Below are positions 7,441-15,254 of a DNA stretch of 64,000 nt, in pieces. Made by a program: the position numbers and the translations under genes. The notes beneath the pieces are model-generated. The model saw only the letters and a list, made by a program, of their open reading frames with translations, did no database searches and had not been told where the DNA came from. The stretch lies in the NCBI GenBank assembly GCA_903906315.1, contig CAIVJW010000244.1, forward strand, positions 1 to 64,000, given 5' to 3'. The number at the start of each line of letters is the position of its first letter. Position 1 is the first letter of the stretch. Origin of the DNA: an uncultured delta proteobacterium. GTDB lineage: Bacteria > Myxococcota_A > Polyangia > Polyangiales > Polyangiaceae.

Positions 7441-10400
7441 ATGCTCGACCGACTGCTCTCCTTCTCGCTGACGAACCGACTCGCCGCGTTCCTGTTCGCG
7501 ACGGTGCTCGCGGCGTTCGGCTACTACGCCTACGCGAACCTCACCGTCGAGGCGTTCCCGGACCCCACGGACACGCAGGTGCAGGTCATCACGATCTTCC
7601 CCGGTCAGCCGACCGAGGAGGTCGAGCGGCGCGTCTCGCTCCCACTCGAGCGCGCCCTGAACGGCACGCCCGGCCTGTTCCGACTGCGGTCGATCTCGCT
7701 CTTCGGCCTCTCGTTCGTGACGCTCACCTTCTCCGACGGCGTCCGCGAGCTCGAGGCGCGCCAGCAGGTGCTCGAGCGCATGGGCCACGCCGACCTTCCG
7801 CGCGGGATCGAGCCGGCGATGGGCCCGATGGCGACGCCCATCGGCGAGGTCTACCGCTACACGCTCGAGGGCGCGGGCGCCGACCCGATGACGCTCCGCA
7901 CGCTACAGGACTGGGTCGTGCGACCGCAGCTGCTCCAGGTGCAGGGCGTCGCCGACGTCGTGTCGTACGGCGGCCTGCAGCGCGAGATCCACGTCGAGCC
8001 GAACCCGCCCAAGATGGCCGCGCTCGGCGTCGGCCTGAACGACGTCTTCGGGGCGCTGCAGAAGGCGAGCGACAACGCGACCGGCGGCTACGTCGAGCGC
8101 GGCAGCGAGATGTTCGTCATCCGCAGCCTCGGCATCTTCCGCGACCTCGGCGACATCCGGAAGGTGCGCGTCGGCTTCCACGAGGGCGTGCCGGTCAGCG
8201 TGCGCGACGTCGCCGACGTGCGCGAGGGCTGGTCGCCACGCCAGGGCGTCGTCACACGCGACGACGACGAGGACGCGGTCGAGGGCATCGTGCTCATGCG
8301 CCGCGGCGAGAACCCGACCAACGTGCTCGACGGCCTGCGCAAGCGCGTCGGCGATCTCAACGACCGCATCCTGCCCAAGGGCGTGAAGCTCACCGCGTTC
8401 TACGACCGCACCGAGCTCGTGAAGACGACGCTGAAGACGGTCTTCAAGAACCTGGCCGAAGGCGCCATCCTCGTCACGCTCGTGCTCTTCGCGTTCATGC
8501 TGAGCGTGCGCGCGTCGCTCATCGTCGCGGCCGTCATCCCGCTCTCGCTCGGCGCGTCGTTCATCTACCTCTACTCGCGCGGCATGTCGGCGAACCTGCT
8601 CAGCATGGGCGCGGTCGACTTCGGCATCATCGTCGACGGCGCCGTCATCCTGGTCGAGCACCTCTTCCACCGCCTCTCGCCCGCGCACGACGGCACGCTC
8701 CCGCCCGGGTCGGACCGCCCCATCGCCGATCGCGTGCTCGAGGCCGCGCGCGAGGTCGCGCGACCGACGCTCTTCTCGCTGCTCATCATCATCGCCGCGT
8801 ACCTACCCATCTTCTCGCTCCAGCGCGTCGAGGGACGCATCTTCGCCCCGCTCGCCAACACGGTCGTCAGCGCGCTCCTCGGCGCGCTCCTCGTGAGCTT
8901 CACGCTCGTGCCCGTGCTCGCGCTCTACGCCCTGCGCAAGCCCAAGCCGCACCGCGACTCGCCCCTGCTCACGTGGTCCAAGCGCGCCTACGAGCCCTCG
9001 CTCGACTGGGCGATGAAGAACCCCGCGATCGTGATGACCCTCGCGACGGGGTCCCTCGTCGCCGCGTTCACCCTGGTCCCGCGCCTCGGATCGGAGTTCC
9101 TCCCCGAGCTCAACGAGGGCGCGCTCTACGTGACGTGCTCGCTCCCCGGCAACATCTCGCTCACCGACGGCCGCAAGATGGCGCCGCGCGTGAAGAAGCT
9201 GCTCCGCCGCACGCCCGAGGTCACCGCGTTGCTCTCGCAGCTCGGCCGACCGGAGGACGGCACCGACCCGAAGCTGCCGAACAACCTCGAGGTGTTCGTA
9301 AAGCTCGAGCCGCTCGAGAAGTGGCGGCCGCAGATGAAGACCGTGAACGACCTCGTCGCCGAGATGGCCGCGAACACGGCCGAGATCCCGGGCGTCGAGT
9401 TCAACTTCTCGCAGCCCATCCGCGACAACGTGAACGAGAACATCTCCGGCCAGCAGGGCCAGATCGCCTTCAAGATCTACGGCGAGGATCTCGAGGTCTT
9501 GCAGAAGGCCGCCGAGCAGGCCAAGGACGTCATCTCCGAGGTGCCCGGCGCCGCCGACGTCGGCCTCGTGAAGTCCGGCGTCGCGCCGCAGGTGGCCGTC
9601 CGCCTCGATCGCGACGCGCTCGCCCGCTACGACCTCGATCTGGGCGAGGTGCAGGACTACATCGAGACCGCCATGGGCGGCCACGTCGCCTCCGAGATCT
9701 GGGAGGGCGAGCGGCGCTTCGACGTGACGGTGCGCCTCCCGTCGTCGACGCGCGAGGACGTCGGCGCGATCCGCGGCGTGATGCTGCCGCTGAAGGACGG
9801 ATCGCTCGTGCCGCTCTCGGCCGTGGCCGAGGTGGCGATGGCGACCGGCCGCGCGGCCATCACGCGCGAGAACGGCCGCCGGTACGTCGGCGTGCGCATG
9901 AACGTGCGCAACCGCGACCTCGGCGGCTTCGTGAAGGAGGCCCGCGCGAAGGTCGCGGCCGCGGTCCAGACGCCGCCCGGCTACGAGGTCGCGTGGGGCG
10001 GCGAGTTCGAGAACCAGGAGCGCGCGATGGCCCGCCTCGCGCTCGTCATCCCCCTCGCGCTCTTCATCACGTTCCTGCTCCTGTTCTCGGCGTTCGGGTC
10101 GATCTTCGACGCCGTGATCATCCTGCTCAACGTGCCGTTCGCGCTCATCGGCGGCGTCATCGGCCTCGGGATCGCGAAGATGCCGCTCTCGGTGTCGGCG
10201 GCCGTCGGGTTCATCGCGCTGCTCGGCCAGGCCGTCCTCAACGGCGTGCTCGTCGTCGCGGCGATCCGCGCCCGGCTCGAGGGCAAGGCCGAGACGCCGC
10301 GCCCCGCGGGGTCGACCGATCCGCTGCTCGACGCCGTCGTGCTCGGCACGCGCGACCGGCTGCGCGCCGTGCTCATGACGGCGCTGCTCGCGTCGCTCGG

Positions 10401-10590
10401 CCTCCTGCCGGCGGCGCTCTCGCACGCCATCGGCAGCGAGACGCAGCGGCCGATCGCCGTGGTCGTCGTCGGCGGCACGATCTCGGCCGCGGCGCTCACG
10501 CTGATCGTGCTGCCGGTGACGTACTACTGGGCGTGCCGGCTGCGCGCGTGGATCGAGGCGAGGCGCGAAGGGGCGGCGATCGCGGCCTGA
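7441..10590 (+). CDS. czcA: HME-RND heavy-metal efflux permease, CzcA-like
   Basis: 1049 residues, the full length for the family, with a good SD (AAAGAGG) before the ATG. An N-terminal TM segment, porter domains, six TMs (VTLVLFAFMLSV onward), a second porter half and six more TMs are visible. TM4 carries DFGIIVDGAVILVE, containing the Asp, Asp and Glu of the proton relay seen in CzcA/CnrA-type (HME1/2) pumps; CusA-type Cu/Ag pumps lack the first Asp. Divalent cations such as Co, Zn, Cd or Ni are therefore the more likely substrates. It is the third gene of the operon and ends directly against the convergent HD gene, with no gap. Confidence 0.93.
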   Translation: MLDRLLSFSLTNRLAAFLFATVLAAFGYYAYANLTVEAFPDPTDTQVQVITIFPGQPTEEVERRVSLPLERALNGTPGLFRLRSISLFGLSFVTLTFSDGVRELEARQQVLERMGHADLPRGIEPAMGPMATPIGEVYRYTLEGAGADPMTLRTLQDWVVRPQLLQVQGVADVVSYGGLQREIHVEPNPPKMAALGVGLNDVFGALQKASDNATGGYVERGSEMFVIRSLGIFRDLGDIRKVRVGFHEGVPVSVRDVADVREGWSPRQGVVTRDDDEDAVEGIVLMRRGENPTNVLDGLRKRVGDLNDRILPKGVKLTAFYDRTELVKTTLKTVFKNLAEGAILVTLVLFAFMLSVRASLIVAAVIPLSLGASFIYLYSRGMSANLLSMGAVDFGIIVDGAVILVEHLFHRLSPAHDGTLPPGSDRPIADRVLEAAREVARPTLFSLLIIIAAYLPIFSLQRVEGRIFAPLANTVVSALLGALLVSFTLVPVLALYALRKPKPHRDSPLLTWSKRAYEPSLDWAMKNPAIVMTLATGSLVAAFTLVPRLGSEFLPELNEGALYVTCSLPGNISLTDGRKMAPRVKKLLRRTPEVTALLSQLGRPEDGTDPKLPNNLEVFVKLEPLEKWRPQMKTVNDLVAEMAANTAEIPGVEFNFSQPIRDNVNENISGQQGQIAFKIYGEDLEVLQKAAEQAKDVISEVPGAADVGLVKSGVAPQVAVRLDRDALARYDLDLGEVQDYIETAMGGHVASEIWEGERRFDVTVRLPSSTREDVGAIRGVMLPLKDGSLVPLSAVAEVAMATGRAAITRENGRRYVGVRMNVRNRDLGGFVKEARAKVAAAVQTPPGYEVAWGGEFENQERAMARLALVIPLALFITFLLLFSAFGSIFDAVIILLNVPFALIGGVIGLGIAKMPLSVSAAVGFIALLGQAVLNGVLVVAAIRARLEGKAETPRPAGSTDPLLDAVVLGTRDRLRAVLMTALLASLGLLPAALSHAIGSETQRPIAVVVVGGTISAAALTLIVLPVTYYWACRLRAWIEARREGAAIAA

Positions 10591-11190
10591 TCAATCCCCG
10601 GCCGCGAGCCACCCGCGCCGCACGGCCTCGTCGAGGCGCGCGTCGAGGTGCTCCCACACGGCCGGCGCGCCCTCGATCACGATCTGCGCGTTCAGCGCGC
10701 GCACCTGCCGCGCGGTGACGCCGTGCTCGCGCCACGACCTCCCCTCGGTGAGAAGGTTCTGCAGGATGGGCTGCGCGCGGTCGACCGCGCGCGCGAACCG
10801 CGCCTCGGGCGTCGCGCGCCCCTCGAACTCGCGCCAGGCCGCGCGGAGCTCGCCCGCGAGCGGATCGCCGAGGAGGCCGAAGACGCGCGTCGCGGCCGCC
10901 TCTTCGCGGTCGGCCTGCGTCGCCGAGCCGGCCGCGTCGTAGAGGAACGTGTCGCCCGCGTCGATCTCGACGAGGTCGTGCACGATCACCATGCGAAGCA
11001 CGGCCAGCAGGTCGACCGCCGGATCGCGCGCGTGCGAGGCGAGCACGATGGCCATCAGCGCGAGGTGCCACGAGTGCTCGGCGTCGTTCTCGCGCCGATC
11101 CGGGTCGAACGAGAGGCGCGAGCGCCGCACCACGGACTTGAGCCGGTCGGCCTCGCGCAGGAACTCGATCGACCGGATCAGCGTGGTCAT
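10591..11190 (-). CDS. HD-domain phosphohydrolase (YfbR/HDDC2-like)
   Basis: 199 residues. HD metal-site residues are seen in order: a conserved Arg region (RENDAEHSWH, first His of the site), IVHDLVEID (the HD pair) and a later Asp in AVDRAQPIL. This pattern and length fit 5'-deoxynucleotidase YfbR / HDDC2 proteins, which dephosphorylate deoxyribonucleoside 5'-monophosphates. It follows the YbjN-like gene by 10 bases on the same strand, so the two are probably co-transcribed. Substrate preference is not provable from sequence. Confidence 0.85.
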   Translation of the reverse strand: MTTLIRSIEFLREADRLKSVVRRSRLSFDPDRRENDAEHSWHLALMAIVLASHARDPAVDLLAVLRMVIVHDLVEIDAGDTFLYDAAGSATQADREEAAATRVFGLLGDPLAGELRAAWREFEGRATPEARFARAVDRAQPILQNLLTEGRSWREHGVTARQVRALNAQIVIEGAPAVWEHLDARLDEAVRRGWLAAGD

Positions 11191-11200
11191 CGCGCGCGGG

Positions 11201-11905
11201 TCACGCTCCCTCGGCGTCCGCGATCGCCTCGGCCGCCGTGGCCTCGCCGTGCAGGACGCGCGCGATCGCCGGCCCGTAGTTCTCGATCGCGGCGCCGGCG
11301 TCGAGGATCGCGTTGCGCACGAGCAGGCCGGGGAGCGAGAGGCCGCAGTAGTCGACGCCGATCTTGAAGCGGACCTCACCCGTCGTCGGGTCCATCTCGA
11401 AGTTGCCATCGGGCATGCCGTAGTTCGCGCGCATCAGAAAGTCGGCGACCTCCGCGCGCACCTCTTCGCCGGCGTGCGGCGAGAGGATGGCGTAGAGCAC
11501 GAAGCGGCTCGAGTCCTCGAGCACGCGGGCGACCGTCGCGACCGTGACCACGCCGTCGTCGACGTGCGTGACGAAGCTCGTCCAGCCGTCGCCGTCCTCG
11601 GATCGCTCGGGGCTCCAGCCGATCGCGTGCAGCACCTGGGCGACGACGTCGATCGGCGACGGCGCCTTGTCCGGACGGGCGGTGCGGCGCGGGCCCGACT
11701 TCGTGCGCGCAATGGCCCTGGCGCTCGACTTCGCGGGCGCCTTGGCGCGCGGCCTGGTGCTCGACTTCGCGGGCGCCTTGGCGCGCGCTTTGGGGATCAC
11801 CTTCACCGAGGCCTTGGACGCGCGCGTCGGCGCCTTCTTCGCGGCCGCGCGCTTCGGCGCGGCCTTCACTCGCTTCGACGGGGGCGCGGTCTTCTTCGAG
11901 CTCAT
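11201..11905 (-). CDS. YbjN-like protein with histone H1-like basic N-terminus
   Basis: 234 residues. The first 85 or so are Lys/Ala/Arg/Ser/Pro-rich and resemble histone H1 tails and AlgP-like proteins, including a 12-residue unit repeated twice (RAKAPAKSS). The C-terminal 140 residues form an alpha/beta domain (SPIDVVAQVLHAIGW, FVLYAILSPHAGEEVRAEVADFLMRANYG) of the YbjN/DUF1790 or type III chaperone-like fold. The basic tail suggests binding to DNA or another polyanion. It is the first gene of a minus-strand pair with the HD hydrolase. The YbjN assignment is moderate. Confidence 0.7.
   Translation of the reverse strand: MSSKKTAPPSKRVKAAPKRAAAKKAPTRASKASVKVIPKARAKAPAKSSTRPRAKAPAKSSARAIARTKSGPRRTARPDKAPSPIDVVAQVLHAIGWSPERSEDGDGWTSFVTHVDDGVVTVATVARVLEDSSRFVLYAILSPHAGEEVRAEVADFLMRANYGMPDGNFEMDPTTGEVRFKIGVDYCGLSLPGLLVRNAILDAGAAIENYGPAIARVLHGEATAAEAIADAEGA
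11723..11787 (-). repeat. tandem 36-bp coding repeat (two copies, basic tail)
   Basis: A 29-bp identical segment occurs at 11723-11751 and again at 11759-11787 (period 36 bp, 12 codons), encoding the repeated RAKAPAKSS unit of the basic tail. Such repeats are slippage-prone, so length may vary among strains. Confidence 0.8.
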
Positions 11906-12051
11906 GGCGGGACTCTCGCACAGGAGCGGCCGGCCGTGGACGCCTTGCCACCACGCTTCGCACCCCCCTCCGCGAGCGTCCGAAATTAGTCGCACCTTTC
12001 CGCGCAACTCCCACCTCGCTCGCGTCGACATACCCAGCGAGGAGGTCTCGC

Positions 12052-12939
12052 ATGAGGACGAGGGAAGTCTGCGCGCGGGTCGACGATCCGCTGGCCGGCA
12101 CGTCGTATCGCGCGGTCGGTCGGCTCGGCGCCGGGGCGTCGTCCGAGGTGCTCGAAGCGCGCGACCCGCGGGGCCGCCCCTGCGCGGTGAAGGTGCTGCA
12201 CGCCTTGCACGCCGGCTCGGCGGAGGCGCGGTTCCGGATGCGGCTCGAGGGGCGCGCGCTCGCCGCCCTCGATCACCCGGCGATCGTGCCCGTCGTCGAC
12301 TCGGGCGTCACGCGCGACGGGCGGCCGTTCCTGGTGATGCCGCGGCTCGTCGGCGAGACGCTGCAGGACCGGCTCCGGCGCGAGCGGCGGCTCGACCCGG
12401 CCCTCGCCACGTCGATCGTGCGGCAGGCGCTCCGGGGGCTCGCCGCCGCGCACGCGGCCGGCGTCGTCCACCGCGACGTCAAGCCCGGCAACCTGTTTCT
12501 CTGCCGGGCACCCGCGCCCGGCTCGCCCGCGACGATCGCCGCCCGTCGGGTGCGCGTGGTCGTGCTCGACTTCGGCATCGCCAAGATCCTCGGCGCCAGC
12601 GGCCCCACGGGCGCGAACGTGATCGGCACGCCGCGCTACCTCTCGCCCGAACAGGTGCTGGGCGGCGCGATCGACGCGCGCGCCGACGTCTACGCGGCCG
12701 GCGTCGTGCTCTTCGAGGCCATCGCGGGGCGCGGCCCGTACGACGCAACCGGGCAGGCCGCGCACATGCTCGCCCACGTGCGCCAGCAGCCGCTGCGCCT
12801 GGGCGAGGCGGCGCGCGTCCCGGCCGCGCTCGACCGCGCCGTCGCGCGCGCCCTGGCCAAGTCGCCCGCCGATCGATTCCCGTCAGCGCGCGCCTTCGCC
12901 GAGGCGATCGCGCGCGCCGGCGCGCCGGGGGCCCCGTGA
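12052..12939 (+). CDS. stand-alone Ser/Thr protein kinase
   Basis: 295 residues, essentially a kinase domain alone with no TM or sensor. It has a Gly-rich loop (GRLGAGASSEV), CAVKVLHA with the ATP Lys, HRDVKPGNLFL, DFGIAKI, a GTPRYLSPEQ activation segment and ARADVYAAGVVLFE. SD AGGAGG lies about 8 bases before the ATG. The stop codon overlaps an in-frame GTG that could start the following kinase gene (GTGA), so the two kinases form a coupled pair. It is cytosolic by prediction; the substrate is unknown. Confidence 0.92.
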   Translation: MRTREVCARVDDPLAGTSYRAVGRLGAGASSEVLEARDPRGRPCAVKVLHALHAGSAEARFRMRLEGRALAALDHPAIVPVVDSGVTRDGRPFLVMPRLVGETLQDRLRRERRLDPALATSIVRQALRGLAAAHAAGVVHRDVKPGNLFLCRAPAPGSPATIAARRVRVVVLDFGIAKILGASGPTGANVIGTPRYLSPEQVLGGAIDARADVYAAGVVLFEAIAGRGPYDATGQAAHMLAHVRQQPLRLGEAARVPAALDRAVARALAKSPADRFPSARAFAEAIARAGAPGAP

Positions 12940-13070
12940 GGCCGACCGGCACCTGCGCCCGCTGCCGCCTCGGCGCGGCGTCGACGGTGGGCGAGACGCA
13001 CGTCGACACCCGCCCGCGAGGCGCGCCGGCTGCGCGGGCGGTCCGGTCGCGCCGCCGAGGCCACGAGGCG

Positions 13071-13997
13071 ATGCCGCACGGGCTCGCGGCGCTGACGCGC
13101 GGCACCCCGTACCGCGCCGTGCGCGCGCTCGCCGAGGGCGGCATGGGCGAGATCTACGAGGTGGTTCACGAGACGCTGCGGCGGCCGTGCGCGATCAAGG
13201 TGCTGCACGAGCGCCACCGCGACCGCGCCGACCTCGCGCTTCGCCTGCGCGACGAGGCGCGCGCCGTCGCCGGCCTGCGGCACCCTGGCATCGTCGACGT
13301 CTTCGACCTCGGCCAGCTCGCCGACGGGCGGCCCTACTTCGCGATGGAGCGCCTCGTGGGCAGCGATCTACGCCGCGTCGTGCGCGCGCGCGGCGCGGTC
13401 GAGGTGCCGCGCGCGATCGACCTCGCGGTCGAGGCGCTCGACGCCCTCGAGGCGGCGCACGACGCGGGCATCGTCCACCGCGACGTGAAGCTCGAGAACC
13501 TGTTCCTGTGCACGGGCGGCGCGCTCAAGCTCCTCGACTTCGGCGTCGCGCACCTCCCCGGCGCGCCGAGCGCGGCACTCGGCGGGGGCGCCCTCGGCAC
13601 GCCGCGCACGATGGCGCCCGAGCAGGCGCCGCTGCCCGGCGCGCCCGAGCGCCCGGCCGTGGACGCCCGCGCCGACCTCTACGCCGTCGGCCTCGCGCTC
13701 TACGAGCTCGTGACGGGGTGCGGCCCGTTCGACGAGCTCGGCGGCGACAGGGAGGGGCTGCGCCTCGCCCACGCGCTGCTCGACCCGCCACCGCCGTCGA
13801 TGCTCGCGCCGCAGCCCATCCCGTGGCCCGTCGAGGCCGCGATCCTCCGCGCCCTCGCGAAGCGGCCGGAGGATCGCTTCGCGTCGGCCAACGCGATGGC
13901 CGAGGCGCTGCGCGCGCTGCGCGGCGAGCGAAGGCGAGGCCGGGGGGTCGCCCCGCTGCCGCCCGGGCTCGCGCGGGCGACGGTGGGTCATCCATGA
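13071..13997 (+). CDS. second stand-alone Ser/Thr protein kinase
   Basis: 308 residues from the ATG at 13071 (GAGG SD at -8). Kinase motifs: LAEGGMGEIYEV, CAIKVLHE, HRDVKLENLFL, DFGVAHL, GTPRTMAPEQ and ARADLYAVGLALYE. It lacks a transmembrane anchor. An upstream in-frame GTG at 12936 overlaps the stop of the previous kinase and would add 45 residues containing a CARC pair; which start is used cannot be decided here. Adjacent similar kinases suggest a local duplication, although the two differ clearly in sequence. Confidence 0.9.
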   Translation: MPHGLAALTRGTPYRAVRALAEGGMGEIYEVVHETLRRPCAIKVLHERHRDRADLALRLRDEARAVAGLRHPGIVDVFDLGQLADGRPYFAMERLVGSDLRRVVRARGAVEVPRAIDLAVEALDALEAAHDAGIVHRDVKLENLFLCTGGALKLLDFGVAHLPGAPSAALGGGALGTPRTMAPEQAPLPGAPERPAVDARADLYAVGLALYELVTGCGPFDELGGDREGLRLAHALLDPPPPSMLAPQPIPWPVEAAILRALAKRPEDRFASANAMAEALRALRGERRRGRGVAPLPPGLARATVGHP

Positions 13998-14125
13998 TCC
14001 ACCTCCGCCGAGGTCGGCCTGGCGCCGGGAGACCTCGCAGGCGCCGAGAGCCCACCGCCGTCGCGCTTGGTGTAAGCCCTGCTTCGGCCCTACGTTCCCC
14101 CCCCAGAGACGCGGAGGAGGAGACG

Positions 14126-15088
14126 ATGAACAGCGGCCGAACCATCCTGACGGGCTTGACGATGATCCTCGCGGCGACGACCGCCGCGTGCGCGGGCAGC
14201 GCCCCCAAGGCCGCCGTCGCGAACGAGTCCCCCTCGGCGCCGGCGCGCGACTACGGCCCCTCCGGCGCCCCGGCGCAGGCGGCCCCCGCGTCGCCCGGCT
14301 ACTACGGCGGCGGTGAGGGCGCCGTCGGGCAGTCCGCGCCGCCGCCCCCGTCGGCCGCCAGCAAGTCCTCCGGCGACGACCGCTCCGCGGGCGCGGCCCG
14401 CCGCAGCGAGTCGGTCGCGCCCGCTCCGCAGGAGCGCCCCGGCCTCGGCACCGAGTGGGGCGAGACCCGCCGCTCGTCGATCACGACCGTGCCGTTCGTG
14501 CGCGCCGACGGCAGCTCGCCGTTCGCGACCTCGAGCCTCTTCTACAACGACGAGGAGGGCGCGCGCGCGATGGCCAACGCCGCCGGCTACCGCCGCTTCT
14601 CGAGCGGCACCGTCAACACGGCCGGCAGCGCGATCCAGGTCGGCCTGCGCGACGAGGGCGGCCACTTCCTCAGCGGCTTCGTCGCGGGCGGCAAGAGCTA
14701 CATCGTCGGCGAGCCCGGCCACCGCTACACGATCGTCGTGAAGAACCGCACCGACCTGCGCTTCGAGGTCGTGATGAGCGTCGACGGCCTCGACGTGCTC
14801 GACGGCAAGACGGCGTCGTTCGGCAAGCGCGGCTACCTCGTCGAGCCGCGCGGCGAGCTCGAGGTCGACGGCTGGCGCCAGAGCACCGACGCCGTCGCGG
14901 CGTTCCGGTTCGGATCGGTGCGAGGCTCGTACGCGGGGCAGAAGACCGGCGACACGCGCAACGTCGGCGTCATCGGCTTCGCCTACTTCCACGAGCGCGG
15001 GACCAACCCGTGGCCGTGGACGCGCGAGGAGGTCGAGCGTCGCCAGGAGGCGAACCCGTTCCCCGGCCAGTTCGCCACCCCTCCGTGA
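14126..15088 (+). CDS. Pro/Ala-rich secreted protein or lipoprotein, unknown
   Basis: 320 residues with a strong purine-rich SD (GGAGGAGGAG). The signal sequence ends at TAAC-AGS, a weak lipobox. Residues 35-115 are Pro/Ala/Ser/Gly-rich; the C-terminal 200 residues are globular and beta-rich (SYIVGEPGHRYTIVVKNRT, FEVVMSVDGLDVLDGK), resembling conserved hypothetical lipoproteins of myxobacteria. I do not recognise a function. It follows the kinase pair on the same strand with a 128-bp gap that probably holds its own promoter. Confidence 0.8.
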   Translation: MNSGRTILTGLTMILAATTAACAGSAPKAAVANESPSAPARDYGPSGAPAQAAPASPGYYGGGEGAVGQSAPPPPSAASKSSGDDRSAGAARRSESVAPAPQERPGLGTEWGETRRSSITTVPFVRADGSSPFATSSLFYNDEEGARAMANAAGYRRFSSGTVNTAGSAIQVGLRDEGGHFLSGFVAGGKSYIVGEPGHRYTIVVKNRTDLRFEVVMSVDGLDVLDGKTASFGKRGYLVEPRGELEVDGWRQSTDAVAAFRFGSVRGSYAGQKTGDTRNVGVIGFAYFHERGTNPWPWTREEVERRQEANPFPGQFATPP

Positions 15089-15123
15089 GAGGCGCCACGC
15101 GCTTCGCCCACCGCGGGCGATGA

Positions 15124-15155
15124 GGCGTGCCCCGGACCGAAGCCCGGGGCACGCC
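15124..15155. terminator. GC hairpin between convergent genes
   Basis: A 12-bp perfect stem (GGCGTGCCCCGG and its complement) with an 8-base loop lies 35 bp after the lipoprotein stop and about 100 bp beyond the stop of the convergent adhesin gene. There is no U-tract, as is common in very GC-rich genomes. It probably serves both transcripts. Confidence 0.6.
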
Positions 15156-15254
15156 CGCCAACGAGCCCGACTTCGCCGGCCGCGAAGGCCAGCCGGGCCA
15201 GCGACCAGGCTTCGTGGCCGCGCTGCACCGGCCTTCAAGCCGGAACGCGCGTCC

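Noticed and set aside
6366-10718. A very long open frame (about 1450 codons) in another plus-strand frame over the efflux operon
   Set aside because: Its translation is Arg/Ala/Pro/Gly-rich with no domains, and it is out of frame with clear CzcB and CzcA motifs. It is a GC-rich shadow frame.
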